This document shows positions 1-8,655 of a DNA stretch of 29,039 nucleotides, one piece after another. A model generated the notes under the pieces. It made no database searches. It was not told where the DNA came from and saw only the letters and a program-made list of their open reading frames with translations. The stretch's first letter is position 1. Every line of letters starts with the position of its first letter. The translations under genes and the position numbers were made by a program. Origin of the DNA: a bacterium (GTDB lineage: Bacteria > UBA10199 > DSSB01); contig JAUHYS010000002.1 in the NCBI GenBank assembly GCA_030426445.1, positions 1-29,039 on the forward strand, read 5' to 3'.

Positions 1-1
1 C

Positions 2-982
2 CTGGTAGGACACCATATTAGTACAGAGTTTACAAGCCAAGTCGCCAAAGGCCTTAGTGATAGCGGAATCCAGTACTCTGAAATTTGTCATGGAGCCGGT
101 ATTGGTGGTAAAATGATGGGGTATTCTGCTTTAGTGGATGATGATGAACTCATGGAAGCTGCTAAGGAAGCCGCTCCTGGCCTAAAACTAAGCGCTTTTA
201 TTCCACCTTTTGAACAATGTATTCCCATTATTCCTGGTTTAGCTGATTTTTTTGATATTGGCCGCATCGGAGTTAATGTCGACTCGGTACCTTCAATTGA
301 AAAAATCGCTAACAAACTCAAAAAATTTAAAAAAACTATTTCAGTACAATTAGTCCGCACGCATGCCCGAGATCCAGAGTTTGCAGCTCACTCAGCAAAA
401 ATTGTTGAAGAGTTAGGTGCAGAAATTGTCTATATTGTCGATACCTTCGGCAGCATGCAACCACAAGATGTGACTCAATATGTTGAGGCAATAAAATCAA
501 ATACAAAGTTGGAAATAGGCTTTCATGGTCATAACCATACTGGTTTAGCTGTCCCTAATGCTATTGCAGCCTGGGAGTCGGGCGCCTCTTGGATTGATGC
601 AAGCTTAATGGGAGTCGGAAGGGCACCAGGAAACACTACTCTAGAAGCGTTAGTCACTTTGTTCCAAATTCAGGGGTTTCGTCAGGACATTGACATAAAT
701 AAACTGTGCAAAACAACATTGGAAGCTGTTTTACCCTTCTTTCAAGGGCCTCCCCGAATCACCTTCAACAATCTATTATTCGCAAGAGAAAAACTCGACT
801 TTCTTTCGGAAGATGTTCTTTCTATGATGGCAAGCATGGTTCATCAATCTTTCTCAGAATTTGTCTCAAATTTACGCAAAAAAATTGGCGATAAAATACA
901 ACTGGAAGAAACAGATGTCCGTGACTATTTAAAAGAACATGGCCAACATTATGATAAGCTTATCAACATCATGAGTCACTGA
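2..982 (+). CDS. 4-hydroxy-2-oxovalerate aldolase-like DRE-TIM metallolyase (5'-truncated)
   Basis: The reading frame is open from base 2 to the stop at 982, so the true start and the DRE metal/catalytic motif lie outside the window. What remains resembles DmpG/HOA aldolases, TIM-barrel enzymes that use a divalent metal to cleave 4-hydroxy-2-oxo acids to pyruvate plus an aldehyde. Supporting motifs are the HGH metal pair at bases 524-532 (GFHGHNHTGLA), the conserved segment after it (DASLMGVGRAPGN), and a C-terminal region resembling the DmpG communication domain. The methionines at bases 113-118 are internal and not a start. The next gene is a tandem paralogue 35 bases downstream. No acylating aldehyde dehydrogenase or hydratase partner, as in a meta-cleavage pathway, lies downstream, so the substrate may not be the classical one. 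Other HMGL-like enzymes are possible. Confidence 0.72.
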   Translation: MVGHHISTEFTSQVAKGLSDSGIQYSEICHGAGIGGKMMGYSALVDDDELMEAAKEAAPGLKLSAFIPPFEQCIPIIPGLADFFDIGRIGVNVDSVPSIEKIANKLKKFKKTISVQLVRTHARDPEFAAHSAKIVEELGAEIVYIVDTFGSMQPQDVTQYVEAIKSNTKLEIGFHGHNHTGLAVPNAIAAWESGASWIDASLMGVGRAPGNTTLEALVTLFQIQGFRQDIDINKLCKTTLEAVLPFFQGPPRITFNNLLFAREKLDFLSEDVLSMMASMVHQSFSEFVSNLRKKIGDKIQLEETDVRDYLKEHGQHYDKLINIMSH

Positions 983-1017
983 CTCATAACATTCACTTAT
1001 GAATAAAAGGATCTATT

Positions 1018-2067
1018 TTGACAACCACTCAAGCTAAAATCATTGATGTCACAATTAAGGAAGGCGGTTTTTTAATTAACCACCATTTCTTGCCAGAACA
1101 AGTCGCAAACATTGCTCGTGAACTTCAACGCGCTGGCATTCAGTATGCCGAGATTTCCCATGGGCATGGTATTGGCAGCTTTAAAAGAGGGTTGGGTGGC
1201 CTGCACAATGATGAAGAGCTTCTAACCGCCGCCAAGGAAGCAGCCCCTCAACTAAAGCTCTGTGTTTTTATCTCTAGCAAAAGCGCTTGGCTAGAAGACA
1301 TTGATCAAGTTGTGCCCTTTATCGATATAGGACGCATTGCCAGTAATATTAATGAGCTTTATCAATCCCAAGTGCAAATCGAAAAGCTCAAAAATCTTGA
1401 CAAAACTGCCATCAGTCAACTCATGCGCGTACATGCTTTCACCCCTCAACAAGTTGCTAATACGGCCTCCGAACTAGCTAAAATGGGTAGTGATATCATT
1501 TATCTTACTGACACCTATGGTAGCATGAGCCCTCAAGATGTGAGGGACTATATTCAAGCTGTTAAGGAGACTGTCGATCTTCCATTAGGATTTCAATCAA
1601 GAAACTACACCGGACGCTCAATCCATAATAGTCTGGCGGCTTATGAAGCAGGTGCTGAGTGGTTGGATGCCTCGATCAATGGTATGGGAAAAGGTGGAGG
1701 CATGACTCAGCTTGAAGTTTTAGTCTTTCATTTACAACAAAAGGGAATGTGCAAAAACATTGACTTAGTCGAACTCAACTATGCGACGAAAAACTTTGTT
1801 TTACCCGCCATTCGTCGCACCCCTTTAATGACCTACACTAGTTTATTAAGCGCTAAACACAAACTTGATTTCGGCCAGGATATTTTTGTCGAACAGTTGG
1901 CTAAAATTTTAGAGGTGGATCCAGAAGAAATTTTTCTAAGAATAAAAAAACACGACCCTCAAGCGATTCAAGCTACTGACGAAAATTTAAGTCAGATTCT
2001 TGAAGAAGAAGGCCTTAACCTTGAAGTCGTCACTCAATACATTCAGAGTGGAAGAATTCCACAATAA
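1018..2067 (+). CDS. Degenerate paralogue of 4-hydroxy-2-oxovalerate aldolase (probable pseudoenzyme)
   Basis: This 349-residue protein is colinear with the preceding aldolase-like gene, starts at TTG 1018 and has an AAGGA Shine-Dalgarno 6 bases upstream. The fold signature is kept (IDVTIKEGG near residue 9, ISHGHGIG near 47, LTDTYGSMSPQDV, DASINGMGKGGG), but the chemistry residues differ. Aligned by eye to DmpG, the catalytic Arg is Lys14, the metal Asp is Glu15 and the catalytic His is Phe18. The HxH metal pair, intact in the neighbour as HGH, reads Gln193-Ser-Arg195. It therefore probably binds no metal in the usual way. It may be a non-catalytic partner subunit of the upstream paralogue or a neofunctionalised enzyme; both are inferences. 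The frame is intact over its full length, which argues against simple decay. It converges with the methyltransferase, with 7 bases between stops. Confidence 0.7.
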   Translation: MTTTQAKIIDVTIKEGGFLINHHFLPEQVANIARELQRAGIQYAEISHGHGIGSFKRGLGGLHNDEELLTAAKEAAPQLKLCVFISSKSAWLEDIDQVVPFIDIGRIASNINELYQSQVQIEKLKNLDKTAISQLMRVHAFTPQQVANTASELAKMGSDIIYLTDTYGSMSPQDVRDYIQAVKETVDLPLGFQSRNYTGRSIHNSLAAYEAGAEWLDASINGMGKGGGMTQLEVLVFHLQQKGMCKNIDLVELNYATKNFVLPAIRRTPLMTYTSLLSAKHKLDFGQDIFVEQLAKILEVDPEEIFLRIKKHDPQAIQATDENLSQILEEEGLNLEVVTQYIQSGRIPQ

Positions 2068-2074
2068 AACATTT

Positions 2075-3019
2075 CTATTCTTTTTTTAGCCTGATTAAAT
2101 AATAGCCTGCATGTCCTTGTAAAAAGGAACCATAACGGAAATAAATAATAGCAAGCCAGTAAATCAAAAAATAAGTTTCTTCGTTATTTATATTTTTTAT
2201 GCGTTCCAGCACAGGTCTTTTGAAAACCTCATAAAAAGGTAAAACTTGTTTACTGATATCCTCGACAGCATCCACCTTAAAACCTTGCATTTCGAAAAGA
2301 TTTAAATAGTCCCTATAAAAAATAGAATTCTGTTCTTTTGAAGATTGATCTTGCTGTTCTTTTTCTAAAAAGAACAGCAACTGTTCATGTAGTAGAGAGT
2401 TAAAATAGTTCGATCGACGTAGCGTCGAAGGGATTTCTTTTTTAATTGAAATATAGTGTTCGGGGTTGAATACATCAGCGTGATTGAAAATTGGTTCTGC
2501 CAAACAAAGATAACCCCCTTTTTTCAGTTTATCCCAACTTCCTTTTAAAAAAGCTTTTTTATTGGGGAAAAGTTGTGCCGATTCTAAAGCCAAAATTCTG
2601 TCAACTGGATCGCTTTGAACTTCATTTAATTTAGTCGCATCCCCATAACAAAATTTGATAACCTGTTTTAACTTGGGAGACATCTCCAACTTTTTATTAG
2701 CTAAGGCAATTTGATGCTCCGAAATATTTAAACCTAAAATGCTCTTGCATTGATATTGACGATAATAAAATAAATCTTGCTCACCGGTTCCAAACCCTAA
2801 ATCAATTAAATCTAGGTCTTTTTTTAATAAACTAAAATCTCCAAACTTTTTTACTAAAGCCTCTTGTGCTTCAGCAACATCGTAAATAGAGTTTTCCCAA
2901 TAACCAAAATTAATATACTGAGATTGATATAAATCTAAGAAAGTATCTGTAATGTCATTAAAGAATTGAGCAACGGATTTTGTTTTTTGCATAGGAGAAC
3001 TTTTCTCATTGGGTAGCAT
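2075..3019 (-). CDS. SAM-dependent class I methyltransferase
   Basis: The 314-residue protein has a Rossmann methyltransferase core. Motif I (LDLIDLGFGTGEQD) sits near residues 67-80, a motif II-like acidic strand end at LGLNISEHQ, motif III-like GDATKL near 126, and a post-core LKKGGYLCLAEP near 166. The N-terminal YINFGYWE resembles small-molecule methyltransferases of the UbiE, sarcosine/glycine or tocopherol type, which suggests a small-molecule acceptor. The acceptor cannot be named. The ATG at 3019 has AAGGGG about 8 bases upstream, supplied by the 3' arm of the HU terminator; an internal Met at 2992 is the alternative start. It is convergent with the aldolase pair, so a shared pathway is possible but unproven. 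Confidence 0.75.
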   Translation of the reverse strand: MLPNEKSSPMQKTKSVAQFFNDITDTFLDLYQSQYINFGYWENSIYDVAEAQEALVKKFGDFSLLKKDLDLIDLGFGTGEQDLFYYRQYQCKSILGLNISEHQIALANKKLEMSPKLKQVIKFCYGDATKLNEVQSDPVDRILALESAQLFPNKKAFLKGSWDKLKKGGYLCLAEPIFNHADVFNPEHYISIKKEIPSTLRRSNYFNSLLHEQLLFFLEKEQQDQSSKEQNSIFYRDYLNLFEMQGFKVDAVEDISKQVLPFYEVFKRPVLERIKNINNEETYFLIYWLAIIYFRYGSFLQGHAGYYLIRLKKE

Positions 3020-3021
3020 TT

Positions 3022-3052
3022 AAAAAAACCCCTTTAGCTTTTACTAAAGGGG
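3022..3052 (-). terminator. Rho-independent terminator of the HU gene
   Basis: A perfect 9-bp stem (CCCCTTTAG at 3029-3037 with CTAAAGGGG at 3044-3052) and a 6-base loop are followed, on the minus strand, by seven T residues (3028-3022). It lies 33 bases past the HU stop. The T tract ends just before the methyltransferase ATG at 3019, so that gene sits immediately behind the terminator. Confidence 0.85.
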
Positions 3053-3085
3053 CTTCGAAAAAATAATTTTAGATTAATTTGTTTT

Positions 3086-3376
3086 TTACTTCTTGCTAGG
3101 AAGAATCGTATCTTTAGCTGCTTTTGCAACACGGAACTTAACAACTTTTTTTGCTGGAATTTTAATCGGCTCACCGGTTTGTGGATTGCGACCTTTGCGA
3201 GCTTTACGGCTAACTAAAACTAGCTTACCTAATCCAGGAAGTGTAAAGCCGTTTTTGGCTTCTTTATAAGCTAAGGCAGACAACTCATCAAAAAATTGAT
3301 TGGTGTCTTTTTTAGTCATGCCCATTTTCTCAGAGAGCTTTTGCACTATTTGCGCTTTTGTCAGTGCTTTTGCCAT
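3086..3376 (-). CDS. HU/IHF-family DNA-binding protein
   Basis: A 96-residue basic histone-like protein of usual family length. It shows the helical N-terminal dimerisation half (MAKALTKAQIVQKLSEKMGM) and the family signature in the beta arm (GFTLPGLGKL, then GRNPQTGEPIKIPAKK with the tip proline in RNPQTG), ending in a Lys-rich tail. Proteins of this family bind and bend DNA as dimers and compact the nucleoid. The ATG has a good AAAGGA Shine-Dalgarno about 7 bases upstream. The extended Ala/Lys-rich C-terminus (VAKAAKDTILPSKK) is typical of HU homologues in several diderm groups. It appears monocistronic, with a strong terminator behind it. HU alpha, HU beta and IHF cannot be told apart here. 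Confidence 0.93.
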   Translation of the reverse strand: MAKALTKAQIVQKLSEKMGMTKKDTNQFFDELSALAYKEAKNGFTLPGLGKLVLVSRKARKGRNPQTGEPIKIPAKKVVKFRVAKAAKDTILPSKK

Positions 3377-3648
3377 GAGTTTTTCCTTTCTTTATTTGAG
3401 TTAAAAATCGATGAGTAAAAACTACATCGAAAATATTTTGCTCTAGCCACTTGCATCCCTCCACTTTATTTCTTTGAACTCATTTTGACCAAGACTAGAC
3501 GCGTATACACTACTTATAAATGATTTCAGGCTCATTTAACAAGCTTTTTCTCAATTGTCGAAAAAGTTTAAACTTTTAAATTTTATATTTCTACTTTTTG
3601 GCTTTATTCTAACGATTCTGAAAAAATAAAAAAAGGACTATTTTGAAT
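3377..3648 (-). other. AT-rich intergenic region with palindromes (HU upstream region)
   Basis: These 272 bases hold no gene. On the minus strand they carry the HU leader and promoter, for which I cannot pick a convincing -35/-10 pair. Visible structure: a perfect 16-bp palindrome AAAAGTTTAAACTTTT at 3562-3577; a 7-bp dyad CTTTTTC/GAAAAAG at 3544-3566 just beside it; and a weak 6-bp dyad TCGATG/CATCGA near 3410. They could be regulator sites or the terminator of the RND gene upstream, although no long T tract follows. Confidence 0.4.
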
Positions 3649-6600
3649 TTATGACTCCTCAATCGAAGTATGTTTCAGTTTTCTTATCCAATCTCCAAAG
3701 ATAGATAAAAAGACGGGAATCATAAAAGCGGCCAAAAGTGAACCAGCTCCAATGCCCCAATTCATAGCTTTAGCCATGGGCTGAATAAAAGGGTCACGGC
3801 CCCCAATCCCAAAGGCGGCAGGAAAAACTCCAAGTATTGTCGTTAAGGTAGTCAAAATAATCGCTCTAAAACGTAAGCGTGAACCTCTAATGATGGACTC
3901 GTGAAAATGGGTATTTCTCTTTTTGAACTCACGATGTACAAAATCAATGAGAATGATACCACTGTCTACAACCACTCCAGCAAAACCGACAATCCCTAAA
4001 AAAGCTAAAAAGGAGAGAGGCTCGTTATCAAGATAAAAGGCAATGATCACACCCATAATACCCATGGGAATCGTCGTTAGAATCACAAAAGGTTCCCATA
4101 AGGAACGGAAAGTCACCGCCAGGATAATAAAGATGAGAAACATCGCTAAAATAAAAGCCTTTTTCAGGTCATCTAAGGATTCCTGGGTATCCTCTTCTTC
4201 TCCACCATACTTCACTAAAATAGCGGGCTCTTTGACTAAGCGTTCTTTAAACTGTTTTTCTAATTGTGCATTAACCTTACCTGAGGTGGTAATTGCTTCA
4301 TCAACATTTGCACTGACTGTCACCAAACGTTTTCTCTCATCATGTTTAATTGCAGCAATGGAGGGTTTTCTTGAAAAAGTGGCTACTTCAGAAAGCGGAA
4401 TGAGATCTCCTCGTGCATTTGAAATAAAGAGTAAATCCAGCGAGCTTTGTTCGTCTCTTAGACCCTCAGGAAAACGCACCACCACATCGATTTCTTCATC
4501 ACCTTGTTTAATTGTCGTGGCCACCCCGCCATCAAACCCCACTCGCACAGCCGTCGCAATATCCTGGTAAGTCAGGCCCGCTCGAGCCATACGCTCTACA
4601 TTGACATGTGCTGTCAACTCATCTTTTCCACGCTCAAAATCACTTTTAATATCTCTTACACCTGGTATTTGTTTTAGGGCTGCAATGTATTCATCAGCAA
4701 GACGGTTCAAGGGACCAAACTCATCTCCTTTAATACGGACTGCAACCGGTTTACCAATGGGAGGACCCGCACGAACTTCGTCAAAATAAAAACGCGTCTT
4801 TTCGACATAGAAATGTTCCTCTAACCATGCTTCCGTTTTTGGTAGTTTTTGCTGAGGGTCTAAAGTGTAAGCTTGCAAAAGAGGGGTCAAGGTGTTTGCC
4901 AAAGTTCCGTCAATTAAGACAGCCACTTCTTCTAATTGTTGTTTAATGAGGGTCTTAGGGTCCTGCAGGCGTTGAATTTCGGGCCGCAAGGTTTGAATAA
5001 TTTCTTGAGCACTCCGGTCACGGTCTCTCTCAGGGGTCAAAAAAACATGGATTTGCCCGACATGAGAAGCACGCTGAGAAAAGGGATCATTAGGGTCATT
5101 TTGAGTCAGGCCTCCTTGAGTGAGCATACTGTCTAACTCATTAGGTCGAATCATTTTTTTGATTAACTTTTCGACCTTTTGCAATTCCTGGGTGGTACTT
5201 TGAACGGGTGTCCCAATTTTACCTTCGTAGCGCACAAAAAACTGTTCAATCCCTCGGCTAGGAAAAAGAATAAAAGGAACCTTGGCCATACCAAATAAAA
5301 TGGTCCCTAAACAGAAAATACCAAATAGAACGAAAACAAGGTAACGAAAACGAATCAAAAAGCGGAGAATGCTTTCATAAAAATTAAGGGACACTTCTAA
5401 AAATGGAGAACGTTTCTTCTTATTAAACTCTTTGGCAGCGCGTTTTTCGGACATACGGTTAAATTCGGCCATATGAGAGGGTAAAACCATGATGGCCTGA
5501 ACTAAAGAAGCGACTAAAGTAATCATCACAACTATAGGAATCTGTCTCACAAACTTACCCATGATTCCCGTCATAATAAGTAAAGGTAAAAAAGCGGTGA
5601 TAGTAGTCAAGACGGTAGCAACGACAGCAAACATCACCTCCGAGGTCCCTTTAATAGCCGCTTGCTTGGGAGGCATGCCTTCTTCGATATAACGATGAAT
5701 ATTTTCAGCAATGACGATGTCTTCATCTACTAACATGCCGAGAACCATAATCAGGCCAAACAAACTCATTAAATTAATACTAAGGCCAAATAATTCCATG
5801 AGAGCAAAAGCAGATAAAATGGCCGTAATCATTCCTAAAACGGCACTGAAAGCGGTGCGTGGAGATAAAAATAAGATAAGTGGAATCATCAATAAGATTA
5901 AACCAATGATACCATTATTGATCAGTACCCCTAAGCGCCTTTCCACATAGTAAGAAACGTCGTTTACCAATGCGGCTTTGACATGATCATTATTTTTCAA
6001 AAAAAGCTTAATATCACTCTTGAGATCATCCACCAACTCGATAATATCTCCGCTTTCTTTTTTTAAGATTTGTAAATTGATAGAAACTTTTTGATTGGTA
6101 CGATTGGTAACAGTTTCTTCTTCAAGACGAGGGACTACTTTTGCAATATCTTTAATTTTGACATTAAATCCGCGATCATTGGCTCTCACGACAGTATTTT
6201 CAATTCCTTCGACATCATAAAACTCTCCCGAAACACGGAGAATCACTTCACGATCTCCAATATCGATATTACCCCCAGGAACGTTAACATTAGTCCGAGA
6301 AAGCGCTGTCATCACTTGAGCCAGAGACAAATAAGTGCGCTGCATTTCCTGCGGGTTGACCTCAACAGAAAATTCAGGCTCACGATACCCCCTTCGAACG
6401 ACACTAGCGACTTCCGGATTCTCTAGAACAATATTTTCTAGACGCTTGGCTTCTTTTCTGAGTTCTTCTGGAGTCATATCCCCGTAAAGAGCGACTTCGA
6501 TAACAGGAGTATTTTTAGTGCTGACTTCTTCGACAACGGGCTTGTCATCTAAATCCGAAGGCAGGTCTTCCACTCGGTCCACGGCACGCTGGATGTCATT

Positions 6601-6918
6601 GACGACCTTCACTTTGTCTTCAGCGCCTGGTTCGATGGTCAAATAAACTAAAGAAAGCCCTTCGACAGAAGCACTCACCATTTCTTTGATATCATCGACT
6701 TCTTTCAGTTCTTTTTCGAGAGGAATTGTCAGTAGTTTTTCAACTTGTTCGGGTGTGGAACCTGGATAGACCGTTCTGACTTGAACAATATCAAATTTAA
6801 TATTGGGAAAAGCCTCGCGTTTGATCGTAAATAGAGACCAAATCCCCGCAACAATCACGAAAACAGTTAATAAATTGACCAACAAACTATTTTTTACGGA
6901 CCACTCAGCAATCTTCAC
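3649..6918 (-). CDS. RND-superfamily efflux permease (AcrB/HAE-like)
   Basis: The 1089-residue inner-membrane transporter has family-typical length and topology. It has an N-terminal TM helix (LLVNLLTVFVIVAGIW), a large periplasmic loop with the PN1-type start (YPGSTPEQVEKLLTIPLEKEL), a block of TM helices near residues 335-540, a second periplasmic loop and a final TM block. RND pumps use proton influx to expel hydrophobic or toxic compounds through a TolC channel. In TM4 the AcrB Asp-Asp pair appears as Asp-Glu-Asp (LVDEDIVIAEN, around residue 400). In the TM10/11 region, where AcrB has a Lys, the sequence reads GVVVDSGIILIDF. It starts at GTG, overlapping the TolC-like gene by GTGA, so the two are translationally coupled. 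No HlyD/AcrA adaptor gene is adjacent. The substrate is unknown. Confidence 0.9.
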   Translation of the reverse strand: MKIAEWSVKNSLLVNLLTVFVIVAGIWSLFTIKREAFPNIKFDIVQVRTVYPGSTPEQVEKLLTIPLEKELKEVDDIKEMVSASVEGLSLVYLTIEPGAEDKVKVVNDIQRAVDRVEDLPSDLDDKPVVEEVSTKNTPVIEVALYGDMTPEELRKEAKRLENIVLENPEVASVVRRGYREPEFSVEVNPQEMQRTYLSLAQVMTALSRTNVNVPGGNIDIGDREVILRVSGEFYDVEGIENTVVRANDRGFNVKIKDIAKVVPRLEEETVTNRTNQKVSINLQILKKESGDIIELVDDLKSDIKLFLKNNDHVKAALVNDVSYYVERRLGVLINNGIIGLILLMIPLILFLSPRTAFSAVLGMITAILSAFALMELFGLSINLMSLFGLIMVLGMLVDEDIVIAENIHRYIEEGMPPKQAAIKGTSEVMFAVVATVLTTITAFLPLLIMTGIMGKFVRQIPIVVMITLVASLVQAIMVLPSHMAEFNRMSEKRAAKEFNKKKRSPFLEVSLNFYESILRFLIRFRYLVFVLFGIFCLGTILFGMAKVPFILFPSRGIEQFFVRYEGKIGTPVQSTTQELQKVEKLIKKMIRPNELDSMLTQGGLTQNDPNDPFSQRASHVGQIHVFLTPERDRDRSAQEIIQTLRPEIQRLQDPKTLIKQQLEEVAVLIDGTLANTLTPLLQAYTLDPQQKLPKTEAWLEEHFYVEKTRFYFDEVRAGPPIGKPVAVRIKGDEFGPLNRLADEYIAALKQIPGVRDIKSDFERGKDELTAHVNVERMARAGLTYQDIATAVRVGFDGGVATTIKQGDEEIDVVVRFPEGLRDEQSSLDLLFISNARGDLIPLSEVATFSRKPSIAAIKHDERKRLVTVSANVDEAITTSGKVNAQLEKQFKERLVKEPAILVKYGGEEEDTQESLDDLKKAFILAMFLIFIILAVTFRSLWEPFVILTTIPMGIMGVIIAFYLDNEPLSFLAFLGIVGFAGVVVDSGIILIDFVHREFKKRNTHFHESIIRGSRLRFRAIILTTLTTILGVFPAAFGIGGRDPFIQPMAKAMNWGIGAGSLLAAFMIPVFLSIFGDWIRKLKHTSIEES

Positions 6919-8411
6919 GGCTTCGCCTCTAAATTTTGGGGAATTAAGCTGGAAACAACCCGGCGCAAATCGACTTCGGCGAGTTTTAGCCTTAATTTGG
7001 CTTCAAGCCACCTTTGTTCTGCTGCTAAATAATCCTCTTGAAATCGTACAATGATATCACTACTGGAGCGACCCAATTGATAGTTTTTATTTTCGATATC
7101 TAGCTTTCTTTTTTGTAAGGTGACAATCTGCTGATACTTATGCACTTCAGCATCCTGCAGTTTCAGTTCACGCAAAACCTCATCGACCTCTAAGACAATT
7201 GCGTTTTCAGCATTTTTAATTTTAAGCAATAATTGCGCCTTTTCAAGTTGGGTTTTTTCCATCTCGCTCTTGGCCTGCCGGTTTTCAAAACTTAAATTAA
7301 ATTGAGCCCCCACCAACCAATTGGGATGTTGCCCACTAAAAGTTTCACCCAGAGCTCTGCCATAACCCGGATCCACCGAATTTAATCGCAAAGAACTAAA
7401 TAAATCGAGGCTTGGCCATTTTTGATCTTTCGCTCTGGAAATTTGAATATCTTTAGCTTCTGCTTGTTGAGCCAAGACTAAATAATCTTTACGATTTTGC
7501 AAGGCTAGATGGATGAGTTCATCGCGTTGAGTTTGAGGCAACTTTAAATGAAGTTTATGAGGGGATTTTAAAACAATGGAATCTGGCAAATCCAAAAAAT
7601 AACGCAGGCGCTTTTCTTCGTCTTTAAGAAAATCTTCCGCTCGTAATACACTGATTTTTCTTTCTGCGACAAGGGCCTGGGCTGCAAGAACATCCGGGTC
7701 TTCACTCAGGCCAATGCGTTTGTTTTCTTGGGTTAAGTTTAAGAATTCCTGAGCTCGTCGCAAAAACTGCTGAGTCACATAAAGGTTACGTTTCGCAACA
7801 ATCCAACGCCAATAAACAACCAGGGCTTCGTAAACTTTATTCTCGATATTATAATAGGTTGAACTGAGGGCAATGTCCGTTTGTTTTTTAGCTAAACGCA
7901 GACCTGCTTTATCGGACTTCCCAAAACGATTTTTGAGTAGATTCATGCGGGCTTCAAAGCTCACTTGGGTTTCAAAAACCCGAGGGTTTCCCGCAGAGGG
8001 TGCTTGATCACCGGTAATAAATGGAGAGTTCGTACTGAGGCGAGTATTACTTAGACCAACTCCTGCTTCGACTCCATAGGGAATTTTTTTAGACGCTTGC
8101 GCCTCATATAAGATGGTTCGGTTATCAGTCCCAAAAACATCAATTTGGACATCTTTTTGATCCAGTTGATAAGAAGCTTGACCTTGGATCTGGGTATCAA
8201 AGCGACTTTTGGCCAGCGTTTCTCCCGTCTTTGCGATCTTGGGATCGTAATATTGAGAACGCACTTCTAAGTTTTGTTGTAATACCAGCTGAACAACTTG
8301 GGCTTCCGTTAGAGCTTCAACGGCCTTAGCCCAGCTTGGACAAAAACAGAAAGCTAAAATCAGGACATAATAATATAAGCTTTTATTCATGGGTTTAAAA
8401 TGGGCTCTCAT
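6915..8411 (-). CDS. TolC-family outer-membrane efflux channel
   Basis: The protein is 498 residues, or 491 if started at the internal Met 8390, which begins a more compact signal peptide (MNKSLYYYVLILAFCFC, cleavage near AKA). Neither start has a clear Shine-Dalgarno. The mature part shows the TolC/OEP pattern of two similar halves rich in long amphipathic helices, such as the LNLTQENKRIGLSEDPDVLAAQ heptad region and the C-terminal stretch KRKLDIENKNYQLGRSSSDI with LRLKLAEVDLRRV. Trimers of this family form the outer-membrane and periplasmic tunnel of tripartite efflux pumps. It is the first gene of a two-gene operon with the RND permease, sharing four bases. The closest functional class, multidrug versus metal, cannot be read from the sequence. 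Confidence 0.88.
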   Translation of the reverse strand: MRAHFKPMNKSLYYYVLILAFCFCPSWAKAVEALTEAQVVQLVLQQNLEVRSQYYDPKIAKTGETLAKSRFDTQIQGQASYQLDQKDVQIDVFGTDNRTILYEAQASKKIPYGVEAGVGLSNTRLSTNSPFITGDQAPSAGNPRVFETQVSFEARMNLLKNRFGKSDKAGLRLAKKQTDIALSSTYYNIENKVYEALVVYWRWIVAKRNLYVTQQFLRRAQEFLNLTQENKRIGLSEDPDVLAAQALVAERKISVLRAEDFLKDEEKRLRYFLDLPDSIVLKSPHKLHLKLPQTQRDELIHLALQNRKDYLVLAQQAEAKDIQISRAKDQKWPSLDLFSSLRLNSVDPGYGRALGETFSGQHPNWLVGAQFNLSFENRQAKSEMEKTQLEKAQLLLKIKNAENAIVLEVDEVLRELKLQDAEVHKYQQIVTLQKRKLDIENKNYQLGRSSSDIIVRFQEDYLAAEQRWLEAKLRLKLAEVDLRRVVSSLIPQNLEAKP

Positions 8412-8547
8412 CCCATAAAGCTCAATGTTTTTCTAGCTTTTTCTATGGGTTTTTAGTCAAAATAGTGACAAGAATAATAAATAAGGCTATATGTGAGTTT
8501 ATAAAAATAACTTTTATTATAGGGTATTTTTTTCAAACTCCTCCTAC

Positions 8548-8640
8548 CCTCCTCTTCATCTCAAGAGGAGGAACGATTTATCAAAGTTTCTTTTAAAAGT
8601 CCCCCCTCTTAAGTTTAAGAGGGGGACAGGGGGCGTTATA
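8548..8640. repeat. Paired hairpins resembling an intergenic REP-like repeat
   Basis: Two strong C-rich/G-rich dyads lie in the 244-base gap upstream of the efflux operon. Hairpin 1: CCTCCTCTT (8548-8556) with AAGAGGAGG (8563-8571), 6-base loop. Hairpin 2: GTCCCCCCTCTTAA (8599-8612) with TTAAGAGGGGGAC (8615-8627), one bulged C and a two-base loop, followed by AGGGGGC. Both share the CCTCTT/AAGAGG core. No T tract follows either, so they do not look like ordinary terminators. The rest of the gap is the efflux operon leader. Confidence 0.5.
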
Positions 8641-8655
8641 AAGAAATAAAAAAAC

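Noticed and set aside
4043..4570. 175-codon open frame antisense to the RND permease
   Set aside because: It lies wholly inside the RND gene and has Ser/Arg-biased composition and no recognisable domain. It is a shadow frame.
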